From the NCBI GenBank assembly GCA_015228815.1, contig JADGCV010000002.1, positions 94,094-158,093 of the forward strand: a stretch of DNA of 64,000 bases, in the 5' to 3' direction. Source of the DNA: Magnetococcales bacterium (lineage in GTDB: Bacteria > Pseudomonadota > Magnetococcia > Magnetococcales > UBA8363). Below the pieces are notes generated by a model that was not told where the DNA came from, did no database searches, and saw only the letters and a list, made by a program, of their open reading frames with translations. The translations under genes were made by a program, and so were the position numbers. Below, one piece after another: positions 15,963-25,688 of this stretch (positions are counted from its first letter, which is position 1; the number at the start of each line of letters is the position of its first letter).

Positions 15963-17368
15963 GGCCTCATGAAGACGCTGTTGTAGATGGCCGCTCCCCC
16001 CCTGGAATCGACGGCGGTCAGATGAAAGGTGATTTCGTGAGGTCCTGGCCGGACCATGCGCGCCTCCTGCCTGAGATAAACCGTGTAGGGAGCGACCTCG
16101 CCCGGTTGCAGGGTCAACAGGGGATGCCCCGTGGCATCGATGTCATCGACCGCCGCCACTTTCAATTCGGCCCCTTCCAGTCCACGCACCTCCAGACGAT
16201 AGGTTTGCCGCTCCGGGCTCATGTTCAAGGCGCGTATGGTAAAATTATTTTGCATCCCGCCATCCGAGAGGGCAATGAACGTCGGTTGGCGATGATGCAC
16301 CACGTTCAGTTCGACCCTGTCGCGCCCGAGGAAATAAAACACGATCCCCCCCAGGAACACCGAAAGCAGGGTGCCGTAGGCGAGAACTCGAAAGCGGAAC
16401 CATCGTGTTCGCCCCCCTCCCATTTCGCGCATGGAGGTGTAGCGGATCAGTTCGTTGTCGAGATGGAGCTTTCCCTTGACGGAATTGCAGGCATCGATGC
16501 AGGCGCCGCAGGTGATGCATTCATACTGCTGGCCGTTGCGAATGTCGATGCCGGTCGGGCACACCGTGACACACTCGCGGCAATCGATGCACATTCCGAC
16601 CCGCTCCCGTGAAGCGTTTCGTGTTCTCCGATTGCCCTGCCGCGGTTCTCCCAGTTCGGGATGGTAGGCGACGATGATGGTGTCCTCGTCGAACATGACC
16701 CCCTGGAAACGGGCATAGGGGCACATGTAGATGCAGACCTGCTCCCGGGCGAACCCCGCCATCACGTAGGTGGTCATTGTCAGAAACAACAGGGTCATCC
16801 AGGCGGCGAATGGCGCTTCTCCGGTCAGAAACCCCTTGAGCAGCGTTGGCGCGTCGGCGAAATAAAAGACGAAAACCCCTGCCGTGGCCATTCCGATCAA
16901 CAGCCAAACTACGTGTTTTCCCAACTTGCGCATCGCCTTGTTCAGTCCCCAGGGGGACTGGTCCAATTTGATCCGCTGCTTGCGGTTTCCTTCGAAGAAA
17001 CGCTCGACCTGCAAAAACAGATCGGTCCAGACCGTCTGGAAACACATGTAGCCGCAAAACACCCGGCCTGCCAGCGCGGTCATGAAAAACAATCCCAACG
17101 CCGCCGCAATGAGCAACAAGGCAAGGAGAAAAATTTCCTGTGGCCAAACCACAAGATCGAATATGTAGAACTTACGCTCCGGAAGATCGAATAATACAGC
17201 CTGACTGGGAAGCCCCGCAGGTCTTTCCCATCGCACAAATGGTAATAAATAGTATACCCCAAGCCACAAGAGTATGAGAGACCAGCGCAGATTGCGAAAG
17301 AAACCCGTCTGATACTTTGGATAAATTTTTTTCCAATCGGCATAGAGCGAATTTGAAGTTTCCTCCAT
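15959..17368 (-). CDS. ccoG: CcoG/FixG/RdxA cupric reductase with two 4Fe-4S motifs
   Basis: A 469-residue polytopic membrane protein with several N-terminal spans, then a ferredoxin-like module. The two clusters are bound by CIDCRECVTVCPTGIDIR and CITCGACIDACNSV; further cysteines occur in FCGYMCFQTVW and CIYMCPYARFQG, which are CcoG-typical. The C-terminal periplasmic domain is IgG-like. CcoG reduces copper for CuB site assembly. The ATG at 17368 has AAGGA nine bases upstream, whereas the upstream ATG at 17419 has none. It heads the ccoGHQ operon, divergent from ccoNOP. Confidence 0.94.
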   Translation of the reverse strand: MEETSNSLYADWKKIYPKYQTGFFRNLRWSLILLWLGVYYLLPFVRWERPAGLPSQAVLFDLPERKFYIFDLVVWPQEIFLLALLLIAAALGLFFMTALAGRVFCGYMCFQTVWTDLFLQVERFFEGNRKQRIKLDQSPWGLNKAMRKLGKHVVWLLIGMATAGVFVFYFADAPTLLKGFLTGEAPFAAWMTLLFLTMTTYVMAGFAREQVCIYMCPYARFQGVMFDEDTIIVAYHPELGEPRQGNRRTRNASRERVGMCIDCRECVTVCPTGIDIRNGQQYECITCGACIDACNSVKGKLHLDNELIRYTSMREMGGGRTRWFRFRVLAYGTLLSVFLGGIVFYFLGRDRVELNVVHHRQPTFIALSDGGMQNNFTIRALNMSPERQTYRLEVRGLEGAELKVAAVDDIDATGHPLLTLQPGEVAPYTVYLRQEARMVRPGPHEITFHLTAVDSRGGAAIYNSVFMRP

Positions 17369-17529
17369 TGTCTGGTGTCCTTTTTTTGTTGGCAATGATG
17401 CGTTTTTTTTCTTGATCATGTTTGAATTATATTTTTAAATGAAGGTGTTTTCAAATCAGATTTTTTTGTTGAACATATCCAGGGCGTGATTGACGGACAT
17501 TCCGGTAATCAATGATGCGAGGAGAGACG
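17369..17529. promoter_or_regulatory. Divergent intergenic region between ccoG and ccoN
   Basis: This 161-bp stretch is markedly AT-richer than its surroundings and must contain the promoters of both cbb3 operons. An FNR/Anr site (TTGAT-N4-ATCAA) would be expected for oxygen control; I see only a half-like TTGATCATGTTTGAA at about 17412-17426 and no perfect palindrome, so control is unresolved. Confidence 0.4.
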
Positions 17530-18945
17530 ATGATCGCACAATCGGCGGGAACGGAACACTATGACTTCAAGGTGGTGAAAATGTTCACCATCATGTCCAT
17601 CATCTACGGGATCGTAGGATTTTTGCTCGGGGTATTCATTGCCCTGGAGCTGGCCTTTCCCGAACTCAATGGCGGGATTCCCTACATATCATTTGGACGA
17701 TTGCGTCCCTTGCATACCTCGGCGGTTATTTTTGCCTTTGGCGGATCGGTTCTCTTTGCCACCAGTTATTATGTCGTGCAACGGACGAGCAAGGCGCGTC
17801 TGTTTTCCGATGCCCTGAGCTGGTTCACTTTTTGGGGATGGAATCTGGTGATTGTCGGCGCGGTCGTCACTTATCCTCTGGGGTTGACCCAGGGGAAGGA
17901 GTACGCCGAGACGATCTGGCCGATCGACCTGCTGATCACGGTGGTATGGGTTGCCTATTTCATCAATTTTGTTGGTACTCTGGCAAAGCGGCGGGAAAAG
18001 CACATCTATGTCGCCAACTGGTTTTATCTGGCGTTCATCATTACCGTGGCGATGTTGCATATTGTCAACAACCTGGCCATTCCGGTCAACCTGACCGATT
18101 CCTATTCCATTTATCCTGGTGTTCAGGATGCCATGATACAGTGGTGGTATGGTCACAATGCGGTTGGATTCTTTTTGACTGCGGCGTTTCTTGGATTGAT
18201 GTATTACTTCGTTCCGAAGCAGGCCGAACGTCCGGTGTACTCCTATCGTCTTTCGATCGTCCATTTTTGGGCGCTGGTTTTTCTGTATATCTGGGCCGGT
18301 CCCCACCATCTGCACTATACCGCGCTTCCCGATTGGGCCAGCACGCTTGGGGCGACCTTTTCCATCATGCTGCTGCTTCCGTCGTGGGGTGGAATGATCA
18401 ATGGCATCATGACGCTGAGTGGCGCCTGGCATAAGCTGCGTACCGATCCCATTCTGCGTTTTTTCATCATTTCTCTTTCGTTCTATGGCATGTCCACCTT
18501 TGAAGGACCGATGATGTCGATCAAATCGGTCAATGCACTGTCGCACTATACCGATTGGACGGTCGGCCATGTCCATTCGGGGGCCCTGGGGTGGGTGGCG
18601 ATGGTCTCTTTTGGCGCCATCTATCATCTGGTACCCAAACTCTGGGGGACCCAAACCTGGTCGGTCCGATTGATCAACGTTCACTTCTGGCTGGCCACCA
18701 TCGGCATCGTCATTTACATTGTCTCCATGTGGATTTCCGGCATCATGCAGGGACTCATGTGGCGAGCCTACGACCATTTTGGCAACCTGACCTATTCATT
18801 TGCCGAAACCGTCGGCGCCATGCATCCCTATTATGTCTTTCGGGCGGTGGGTGGCATCATCTTTCTGCTCGGGGCGCTCCTGATGGCTTTCAATGTTGTC
18901 AAGACCATCGGCAACACGTCCACTTCGACCACCCGTGCCGCGTGA
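17530..18945 (+). CDS. ccoN: cbb3 oxidase subunit I
   Basis: A 471-residue catalytic subunit of the high-affinity proton-pumping oxidase. It spans the membrane about 12 times. Haem and copper ligands are visible: [14 protein letters not shown] early, [17 protein letters not shown] for the CuB histidine, [13 protein letters not shown] for the paired histidines, and [14 protein letters not shown] for the haem b/b3 histidines. The ATG at 17530 is preferred because GAGGAG lies six bases upstream; the frame opens 18 bp earlier. It is the first gene of ccoNOP. Confidence 0.97.
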   Translation: MIAQSAGTEHYDFKVVKMFTIMSIIYGIVGFLLGVFIALELAFPELNGGIPYISFGRLRPLHTSAVIFAFGGSVLFATSYYVVQRTSKARLFSDALSWFTFWGWNLVIVGAVVTYPLGLTQGKEYAETIWPIDLLITVVWVAYFINFVGTLAKRREKHIYVANWFYLAFIITVAMLHIVNNLAIPVNLTDSYSIYPGVQDAMIQWWYGHNAVGFFLTAAFLGLMYYFVPKQAERPVYSYRLSIVHFWALVFLYIWAGPHHLHYTALPDWASTLGATFSIMLLLPSWGGMINGIMTLSGAWHKLRTDPILRFFIISLSFYGMSTFEGPMMSIKSVNALSHYTDWTVGHVHSGALGWVAMVSFGAIYHLVPKLWGTQTWSVRLINVHFWLATIGIVIYIVSMWISGIMQGLMWRAYDHFGNLTYSFAETVGAMHPYYVFRAVGGIIFLLGALLMAFNVVKTIGNTSTSTTRAA

Positions 18946-18997
18946 AAAGGAAACTCATTTTCTTTTCATTGCTGGGCAAGCAGGCAAGGAGAACACC

Positions 18998-19720
18998 GTG
19001 AATCACGCAATCATCGAAAAAAGCATTCCACTGATGGCCATCCTTACCCTGGTGGTGGTCGCCATTGGTGGGTTGGTTGAAATCGTTCCCCTGTTCTATC
19101 TGAAAAGCACCGTGACCCAGGTGGACGGGGTGCGGCCCTATACACCGCTCGAACTCAAGGGCCGCGACATTTACATTCGTGAAGGGTGCTACAATTGCCA
19201 TTCACAGATGATCCGTCCATTTCGTGACGAGGCCCTGCGTTACGGCCATTATTCCCTGGCGGCGGAAAGCATGTACGATCATCCGTTTCAATGGTCCTCC
19301 AAGCGGACCGGTCCCGACCTGGCCCGTGTGGGAGGAAAGTATTCGAGCCAGTGGCATCAGGCCCACATGCGCAATCCCAAGGATGTCGCCCCCGAGTCGG
19401 TGATGCCGCGCTATCCCTGGCTGGAAGAGAACGCGCTTGATTTTGCCGACATCGCCGATCGCATGTCGGCCCTGGCCAAGGTGGGTGTTCCCTATTCGCC
19501 GGAGCAGATTGCCAACGCGGTGGCGGACCTCAAGGCCCAGGCGGTTCTTCAGAGCGACAGCAAAGGGTTGCTGCAACGGTATGGCCAGAAACTGGCCCTG
19601 GATGATTTTGACGGCATTCCCGAGAAGATTACCGAACTTGATGCCCTGGTGGCCTACCTGCAAATGTTGGGCACCCTGGTCGATTTCTCCACCCCGCAAC
19701 CAATCACCCAAACCCGTTGA
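18998..19720 (+). CDS. ccoO: cbb3 oxidase monohaem cytochrome c subunit
   Basis: A 240-residue membrane-anchored c-type cytochrome. It begins with GTG at 18998, six bases after AAGGAG, and the protein starts with the hydrophobic anchor [25 protein letters not shown]. The haem site is [14 protein letters not shown] and the axial methionine is probably in [11 protein letters not shown]. Electrons pass from CcoP through CcoO to CcoN. It lies 52 bp after ccoN and 34 bp before ccoP, leaving no room for ccoQ. Confidence 0.96.
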   Translation: MNHAIIEKSIPLMAILTLVVVAIGGLVEIVPLFYLKSTVTQVDGVRPYTPLELKGRDIYIREGCYNCHSQMIRPFRDEALRYGHYSLAAESMYDHPFQWSSKRTGPDLARVGGKYSSQWHQAHMRNPKDVAPESVMPRYPWLEENALDFADIADRMSALAKVGVPYSPEQIANAVADLKAQAVLQSDSKGLLQRYGQKLALDDFDGIPEKITELDALVAYLQMLGTLVDFSTPQPITQTR

Positions 19721-19754
19721 CCGGGCATCCAGCCAAACACAAGGAGACCTTTTC

Positions 19755-20669
19755 ATGTCAGAAGAGCACAAGGTGGATACCACGGGACACCAATGGGATG
19801 AAGACGAGGGATATCCACTCAAGGAATACAACAATCCCCTTCCCCGGTGGTGGCTCTACACCTTTTATGCAACGATCATCTGGGCTGTGGTCTATTGGTT
19901 TTTCTATCCCACCTGGCCACTGATGACCGATTTTACCCGAGGTCTTCTCGGGTGGACCATGCATACCCAGCTGGAGGAGGAACTGGCCGAGGCGCGGCTT
20001 CAGCAGAAACCATTCAATGACAGCCTTGAAAAAATGACTTTGGCGGAAATTACCCATGATCCGCAATTGTTGCAGTATGCCATTTCGGGCGGCAAGGCGG
20101 TTTTTGGTGACAATTGTGCGCCATGTCATGGAAGCGGCGGTACGGGTTCTCGTGCTGGCGGATTTCCGGTCCTGGTGGATGACGACTGGTTGATGTCCGG
20201 GAGCATTGATGGAATTCACGAGACCATCACCAACGGGCATGTCGCCATGATGCCGGCCCATCTGATCGATCATGGCGGGGCCTTGAAGAAGGAACAGGTG
20301 GATGATCTGGTCCAGTTTGTCCTTTCGTTGAGCGGTCGGGAATCCAGCAAGGATGCCGCTGCCCGGGGGGGGCCGTTGTTTGCGGGTGAGGCGGGATGCA
20401 ATGTGTGCCATGGCGATCAGGGAAAAGGATCGGCCCGGGACACCATGGCCGGACAGCCTCTGGAGAAGACGGTTGGCGCCCCGAATCTTGCCGATGCCAT
20501 CTGGCTCTATGGCGGCGATGAAGCGACGGTCCGTCAGTCCATTGCCAAGGGGCGCAGTGGTCGGATGCCCGCCTGGGGCGCCGGAACCGAGGGGACAAAC
20601 CGTAAACTCGATCCCCTGGCGATCAAACAGGTGGCGGTTTATGTCCACAGCCTGGGTGGAGGACAATGA
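19755..20669 (+). CDS. ccoP: cbb3 oxidase dihaem cytochrome c subunit
   Basis: A 304-residue subunit with an N-terminal membrane anchor (WWLYTFYATIIWAVVYWFFYP) and two cytochrome c domains whose haem motifs are CAPCHG and CNVCHG. MMPAHL and the later RMPAW supply likely axial methionines. The leading KEYNNPLPRWW is the CcoP signature. The ATG at 19755 has AAGGAG eight bases upstream. CcoP accepts electrons from bc1 via soluble cytochrome c. It ends the operon. Confidence 0.96.
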   Translation: MSEEHKVDTTGHQWDEDEGYPLKEYNNPLPRWWLYTFYATIIWAVVYWFFYPTWPLMTDFTRGLLGWTMHTQLEEELAEARLQQKPFNDSLEKMTLAEITHDPQLLQYAISGGKAVFGDNCAPCHGSGGTGSRAGGFPVLVDDDWLMSGSIDGIHETITNGHVAMMPAHLIDHGGALKKEQVDDLVQFVLSLSGRESSKDAAARGGPLFAGEAGCNVCHGDQGKGSARDTMAGQPLEKTVGAPNLADAIWLYGGDEATVRQSIAKGRSGRMPAWGAGTEGTNRKLDPLAIKQVAVYVHSLGGGQ

Positions 20670-20688
20670 ACGACTGTTGATCTGGAAC

Positions 20689-20779
20689 TGTTCAGACCCC
20701 GTCATTCCCTGCTACAGTGGGAATCCAAGGATTTGCTTCAGCCTCCCTGGATCCCCTGTCAAGGGGGGATGAACGGTTG
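20689..20779 (+). repeat. Dispersed palindromic repeat, copy A (degenerate)
   Basis: It lies just after ccoP. It opens with GTTCAGACCCCGTCATTCC and closes with GGGGGGATGAACGGTT, and the interior TCCCTGGATCCCC matches copies at 35879, 41275 and 43154. It is shorter than the full copies of about 115 bp and lacks the outer GTAAC on the left. Confidence 0.7.
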
Positions 20780-20841
20780 CACGATATGCATGTTTCCATG
20801 AGGTGGCCTGTCGCTGTTCCTTTTGCCGGCACGTTTGATCG

Positions 20842-21246
20842 TTACGCGGTGGTCAGGGCATCGAGAACCTTGCCGATTCTTGCCGCCACGTCACCCGCGA
20901 CGCTACCGATCCGATCGTTTTGCATGATGGCGCCAAGAACCTCCGGGTTGATGGCCGCGACTTCGATCGTTTTGCCGTCGGTTTCCCGGATGACGACATT
21001 GCAGGGGAGAAAAACGCTGACATCCGCATCCGCCGTCATGGCCTTGTGCGCCAGAGGTGGATTGCAGGCGCCAAGAATCAGGGTCCTGGGCCAGGAAACA
21101 TTCAGTTTGTTTTTGAACGTGGTGGCAAGATCGATTTCGGTCAGAATGCCGAATCCTTGTTGTTGCAGCTCTTGACGCACCCTGGTTGCAACCTCTTCGA
21201 AAGTCCCGGCGACGGGCCGTATCCAGGCATAGCGGTTTTTGTCCAT
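20842..21246 (-). CDS. DUF302 domain protein
   Basis: A 134-residue protein. The DUF302 pattern is clear: FEEVATRVRQELQQQGFGILTEIDL, then a lysine-rich TFKNKLNV, then LILGACNPPLAHKAM, where cysteine is conserved, and LPCNVVIRE. The ATG at 21246 has GGAGG six bases upstream. DUF302 proteins are small cytosolic or periplasmic proteins often found near respiratory or sulfur-metabolism genes; the function is unknown. It has no signal peptide. Confidence 0.88.
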   Translation of the reverse strand: MDKNRYAWIRPVAGTFEEVATRVRQELQQQGFGILTEIDLATTFKNKLNVSWPRTLILGACNPPLAHKAMTADADVSVFLPCNVVIRETDGKTIEVAAINPEVLGAIMQNDRIGSVAGDVAARIGKVLDALTTA

Positions 21247-21325
21247 GACGATCCTCCATGGTGGGGCGTGTGAAAGGCGTCTTTCGCGGCGCGATTTGTC
21301 GAATGATTTTTTTTCCAGAATAGCA

Positions 21326-22876
21326 TCAAGGTGGAAGGTGTTCCAGGATTCGGATCAGGGTTTTTGTGTTGATCTTTGGACTTTCCGTCAGTCCAATCCT
21401 TTTTTCGAAGGCGCGGATCGCCGTGAATGATGGCCTGCCGAGAAAGCCATCCGCGGGACCGGGATACAATCCCCGGGATGCGAGGCGGCGTTGCACCCGT
21501 TTCATCAGCGTGGGAAAGTTAAGACTTTGCAACGGTTTTTCTTCGCCTGCCTCCCGCGGCAGTCTGGCGACGGTTTCCTTGTGGCGCTGCCGGGCCAGGG
21601 CCAGTTGCATGGGTGGGGTTTCTTTGTTCGCGGCGAGAAGGACCAGGTATTCCATTCGGGTTTGTTCTTCCAGGTCGATGCGTCCTGTCGTCGCGTGCAG
21701 ATGCGCCAGATCCATCAGGGCCGCGGCCAGGGGCTCCGCGGGAGGCGGGGACAACCTTCGAAGGGCGGCGATGGCCTGTTCGAAGGTGGCGATCGCCTCT
21801 TCCATCCGCCCCTCCAGCCTCTGGTTTTCTCCAAGGAGGAGTTGTATCCGGGCGATTCCCGGATGATCGGGTCCGAAAAATTCGCTCACCAGGGACAGGG
21901 ACCGATGAATCAGTCCCTTGGCTTCCCCAATCATTCCCGAATTTTGCTGGAGAATGGCCAGTTCCATCAACACCGGAACAAGTCCGGGATGATTTTTCCC
22001 TTTCGACTGTTCCAGCAGGGATAGCGCCGTGGTCAGGGAAGCGATCTTTTCTTCCGGGGACAAAGTGTCGGAATGACGGATACGCATTCGGATGAGACGC
22101 GCCTTCAGTTCATGGCGCTCTTGCGGGGTCTTGGCCAGGAGTTCCAGAATTCCGGCGGCGATGGTTTTTTCCTTCGGATCGTCCATGGGGGGGCCTGTCC
22201 TCGGCAGCAAGCCCGCGGCGAGGCCGTCTGGAACGACTGCCTTCCGCCACAGTTCCAGCCGGCGTTGTTCATGACGCCTGGCCAGGGTTTCCTTGCCCAT
22301 GTGACGGTAAATCGCGGCCAGACGCTCGTGCAGCGGCGCCTGGAAAAGATGGTCGCTTCCATGATGGCGCTCGATGATGTGCATGCCCCGGAGAATTGCC
22401 TGGACCGCGCGGGCATCCTCGCTTCGGGCAAACCAGAGAGAGGCCAGTTCCACAAGGGGTTCGACCAGAATCATTTCCTGGGAACCATGAATCTTTTCCA
22501 GCCAGCGAAAACCGTTGACGTACAGGTGTTCGCATCGTTCCCAGGAACGGTTGTCACAATGGATCCGTCCCAGATGAAATACCCAAAGGATGACATCGTC
22601 ATCATCGTTTCCGGGGGCGATTCGGGCGGCAAGCAGGGTATCGAACAATCCATCCATCCGGTCCACGGTCGTCCCTTCCGGCAACCGGCTCATTCCAAGA
22701 GCAAAATCCCTCCAGGATCCATGGGTGGCGGTCTTTTCGGCCTGAATCGGGAAGGAAAGAGACAGTCCAAGGAACATGATCCCCCAATGGATCGAAATTC
22801 TCGATATGATTGTCAATGATCTTTGTTTGTTTTTCGTGATCCGGAAGGGCATTGTCTTCCTTTTTCCGTCGCTCAT
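21326..22876 (-). CDS. TPR-repeat protein with C-terminal peptidoglycan-binding-like domain
   Basis: A 516-residue exported or membrane-anchored protein. From the ATG at 22876 (AAAGGA about eight bases upstream) it has a basic leader and a hydrophobic segment HWGIMFLGLSLSFPIQA, which is a likely signal peptide. The middle is built of helical repeats of Kinesin-light-chain/TPR type, for example HPGIARIQLLLGENQRLEG and EEAIATFEQAIAALRR. The last ~60 residues (GLYPGPADGFLGRPSFTAIR) look like a PG_binding_1 domain. It may sit in the periplasm at the cell wall. The open frame continues to 23194 but that part overlaps the divergent AddB-like gene. Confidence 0.75.
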   Translation of the reverse strand: MSDGKRKTMPFRITKNKQRSLTIISRISIHWGIMFLGLSLSFPIQAEKTATHGSWRDFALGMSRLPEGTTVDRMDGLFDTLLAARIAPGNDDDDVILWVFHLGRIHCDNRSWERCEHLYVNGFRWLEKIHGSQEMILVEPLVELASLWFARSEDARAVQAILRGMHIIERHHGSDHLFQAPLHERLAAIYRHMGKETLARRHEQRRLELWRKAVVPDGLAAGLLPRTGPPMDDPKEKTIAAGILELLAKTPQERHELKARLIRMRIRHSDTLSPEEKIASLTTALSLLEQSKGKNHPGLVPVLMELAILQQNSGMIGEAKGLIHRSLSLVSEFFGPDHPGIARIQLLLGENQRLEGRMEEAIATFEQAIAALRRLSPPPAEPLAAALMDLAHLHATTGRIDLEEQTRMEYLVLLAANKETPPMQLALARQRHKETVARLPREAGEEKPLQSLNFPTLMKRVQRRLASRGLYPGPADGFLGRPSFTAIRAFEKRIGLTESPKINTKTLIRILEHLPP

Positions 22877-22928
22877 GGTACCATTCCTTTTTCCAAGGGA
22901 TTGATCCGAACCACCATGGGACGACCTC

Positions 22929-25688
22929 ATGAATTCATTTGCCACTGTCCAGGGAATCGAGGAGCTTGCCGGTCTCCTCGACCGGGGCCATCTCCTGGTC
23001 ACCGTCAACCGGCGCCTTTCCAGGCACCTTACCAGAAGATTGAATACCTTCAAGGCATTCCGGGGGCAAGCGGTCTGGACGTCGTTGGCCGTCATTCCCT
23101 TGCAGGCATGGATGGCGACATTGTGGCTGGAATGTCTCGATGGCGCGGAAAAAGATGGAAAAAATCCGCCCCGGATGTTGTCGAACCTGGCCATTCGGTA
23201 TTTATGGGAGCGGATCGTTGCCGAGGACCTTCAGGGAACGCGCACTATTCTTTGGCCGCGTCGGGCCGCGGCCCTGGCGCGGGAAGCGTTCGACCTGTTG
23301 GTGGCATGGCGATTGCCCCCACCGGAGGGACAATCCCTGGGCCAGGAAGATTGCGAAACCTTCATCCGTTGGCGCAAAAAATTTCTGGCACGGTTGACCC
23401 GTGGGGGCTGGATCATCCCTTCCTTGCTGCCGAAATATGTCGCGGGACGTCTGGACCGGATTCGTTGGCCCGAGGGGATCGTTTTGGCGGGATTCGATTC
23501 ATGGACCCCGGAAAACGAACAATTTTTTTCACTGCTGCAACGGCATGGCGTTTTCGTGACCCGTTATCTTCCGGAGCCTGAGCGGGGGACGCCGGTGTTT
23601 CGCCTTCTGGCCGATCACGAGGGGGAAATCATGGCCGCGGCGCGATGGGCCAAGGGGTGGATCGATCGGGAGCGTTCGCGCGCGACCGTGGTCGGGGAAC
23701 TCAGTGTCGATGGTGGCGCGATGGTTGTGCCCCCGGGACGGGTGATCGGAATCATCCATCCCGAACTTGCCCGGTGGCGCCGGCAGGTGATCCGTATCTT
23801 CACGGAGGTCTTCCATCCCGGGGGGCTGGTGGGCGATGCCCTGCCGGAGGAGCCGGTTTTCAATGTTTCCATGGGATTTGCGCTGGCGGATCATCCCATG
23901 ATCGCCGATGCCCGTTTCTTGTTGCATCTTGCCTTCGCGGGGCGCTGCACCCTGGAGGAAGCGAGCCGTCTGCTGTTGTGTCCCCATTGCCTCGGGGGAC
24001 GCGCGGAATATTCATTCCGCGGGCGCCTCGATCGGAAGTGGCGTGAAAGCGGCTGGCGCCGGGTCTCTTTGGAACATCTGCGCGCCATGGCGGTGGATCA
24101 TGGCTCGGTTCCCCAACTGGTGGTCCTGCTCGATGCGGTGATCGCCCTTGTTTCCGGAGCGGAATTCGAATCAAGAAAACAGCCTCCAAGGTACTGGTCG
24201 CGACGGTTTGCCGCCCTTCTGGCCGCCTTTGGCTGGCCGGGGGAACGGTCGCTTTCAAGTTCCGAACATCAGATCGTCGTTTCGTGGTGGGCGTTGGTGG
24301 CGGGCCTCGACACCCTGGAGATGGTGGAAACCGGTTTGACGGCAACCGAGGCCCTGGCGGCGCTCGATGCCGAATCAAGCATGGCCTTGTTTCAGCCCGA
24401 GAGGGGCGAAGATGCCCCGGTTCAGATTTTGGGCTCGCTTGAGGCGGGTGGGGAAAGGTTTGCCGCGCTTTGGCTTCTGGGCATGTCGGATGATCGTTGG
24501 CCACGACCTCCTCAACCGAATCCGTTTCTGCCGCGGGCGTTCCAAAAGGAACACCTGATGCCGCGATCATCGAGCCTCCGTGAACACGAATTCGCCCAAC
24601 GTCTGACCGGGGAACTTCTCGGCGCGGCTCCGGTGGTCGTGGTCAGTCACGCCCGGCGCGACGGGGATGTGGCATTGCGTCCGAGTCCCTTGATCCAGGG
24701 GATCGTGGCCGCGGACGCGACGGAAGAACCACCCTTGGAACCGATGGAATGGGATGCGGATCGACCCGGACTTGAGGTGATCACGGGGGACGGGGCGGTA
24801 CCATTGGTGGGCGCTGGTCCCTTTTCCGGTTCCTCCGGCATGTTGAAGGCCCAATCCCGTTGTCCGTTCCAGGCGTTCGCCCGTTACCGGCTGAAGGGGG
24901 AGACCTTTCCCGCGGCGATGATCGGATTGTCGCCGGCGTTGCGTGGACAACTGACCCATCAGGTCTTGTCGCGTTTGCTGGTTCCCGGATTTTCGATGAA
25001 ACAATGGCGTCTTCTTCCGGAACAGGGGCGTCGGGCGTTGATCGAGACCGCCTGTGTCCGGGGAATGGACGCTTGGATCGAGGATCTGGCGGAACGGCAG
25101 TTGCCGCAAGGGTTGTTGGCATTGGAATTCCGGCGGCAGAGGGCTTTGTTGGGTCAATGGATGGCCATCGAGGAACGGCGTGAGTCCGATTTCACGGTCA
25201 TGGCCGTGGAACGATCGGGATCCTTGTCCCTTCATTCCCTGGAATTGCGGTACCGGATGGACCGGGTCGATCGTCTGGATGACGAAGGCTTCGTCATCAT
25301 CGACTACAAGACCGGCATGGCCAGGTATGGCGACTGGTCCGGCGTGCGTCCCAGGGACCCGCAGATGCCACTTTATGCCCTTGGTCTGGATGACAACCTT
25401 GTGGCCTTGTCCTATGGCATGTTGTCACGAAAATCCAAACGGTTCCTGGGTCTGGCGGAACGGGAAGACATCCTTCCCGGGGTCGCCACCAGGATTGAAA
25501 ATGGCGATCCGGACGGGAACGTCGATTTTTCTGTCCTGAAGGACCATTGGCGCCGGGTCTTGAAGGATCTGGCGGAATCTTTTGTCCAGGGAGACGCCCG
25601 GGTCATGCCTTTGAAGGGAGTGTGTGATCAGTGTGACCTGGACGCCTTGTGCCGTGTCGCGGAGCGGCAGGACGGAGGGACATCATGA
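22929..25688 (+). CDS. AddB-like PD-(D/E)XK nuclease protein
   Basis: A 919-residue AddB/TIGR03623-type protein, the non-motor partner of an AddAB-like helicase-nuclease in double-strand break repair. The start MNSFATVQGIEELAGLLDRGHL leads into LLVTVNRRLSRHLTRRL, typical of this subfamily. The C-terminal nuclease has VDRLDDEGFVIIDYKTG, and an iron-sulfur cluster is implied by a cysteine near 643 (SRCPFQAF) plus CDQCDLDALC near 898-907. There is no Walker A in the expected place, as in most AddB proteins. It overlaps the next gene by four bases (ATGA). Confidence 0.85.
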   Translation: MNSFATVQGIEELAGLLDRGHLLVTVNRRLSRHLTRRLNTFKAFRGQAVWTSLAVIPLQAWMATLWLECLDGAEKDGKNPPRMLSNLAIRYLWERIVAEDLQGTRTILWPRRAAALAREAFDLLVAWRLPPPEGQSLGQEDCETFIRWRKKFLARLTRGGWIIPSLLPKYVAGRLDRIRWPEGIVLAGFDSWTPENEQFFSLLQRHGVFVTRYLPEPERGTPVFRLLADHEGEIMAAARWAKGWIDRERSRATVVGELSVDGGAMVVPPGRVIGIIHPELARWRRQVIRIFTEVFHPGGLVGDALPEEPVFNVSMGFALADHPMIADARFLLHLAFAGRCTLEEASRLLLCPHCLGGRAEYSFRGRLDRKWRESGWRRVSLEHLRAMAVDHGSVPQLVVLLDAVIALVSGAEFESRKQPPRYWSRRFAALLAAFGWPGERSLSSSEHQIVVSWWALVAGLDTLEMVETGLTATEALAALDAESSMALFQPERGEDAPVQILGSLEAGGERFAALWLLGMSDDRWPRPPQPNPFLPRAFQKEHLMPRSSSLREHEFAQRLTGELLGAAPVVVVSHARRDGDVALRPSPLIQGIVAADATEEPPLEPMEWDADRPGLEVITGDGAVPLVGAGPFSGSSGMLKAQSRCPFQAFARYRLKGETFPAAMIGLSPALRGQLTHQVLSRLLVPGFSMKQWRLLPEQGRRALIETACVRGMDAWIEDLAERQLPQGLLALEFRRQRALLGQWMAIEERRESDFTVMAVERSGSLSLHSLELRYRMDRVDRLDDEGFVIIDYKTGMARYGDWSGVRPRDPQMPLYALGLDDNLVALSYGMLSRKSKRFLGLAEREDILPGVATRIENGDPDGNVDFSVLKDHWRRVLKDLAESFVQGDARVMPLKGVCDQCDLDALCRVAERQDGGTS

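Noticed and set aside
17400..17512. FNR/Anr box upstream of ccoN
   Set aside because: I found only a half-like TTGAT with no matching ATCAA at the right distance.
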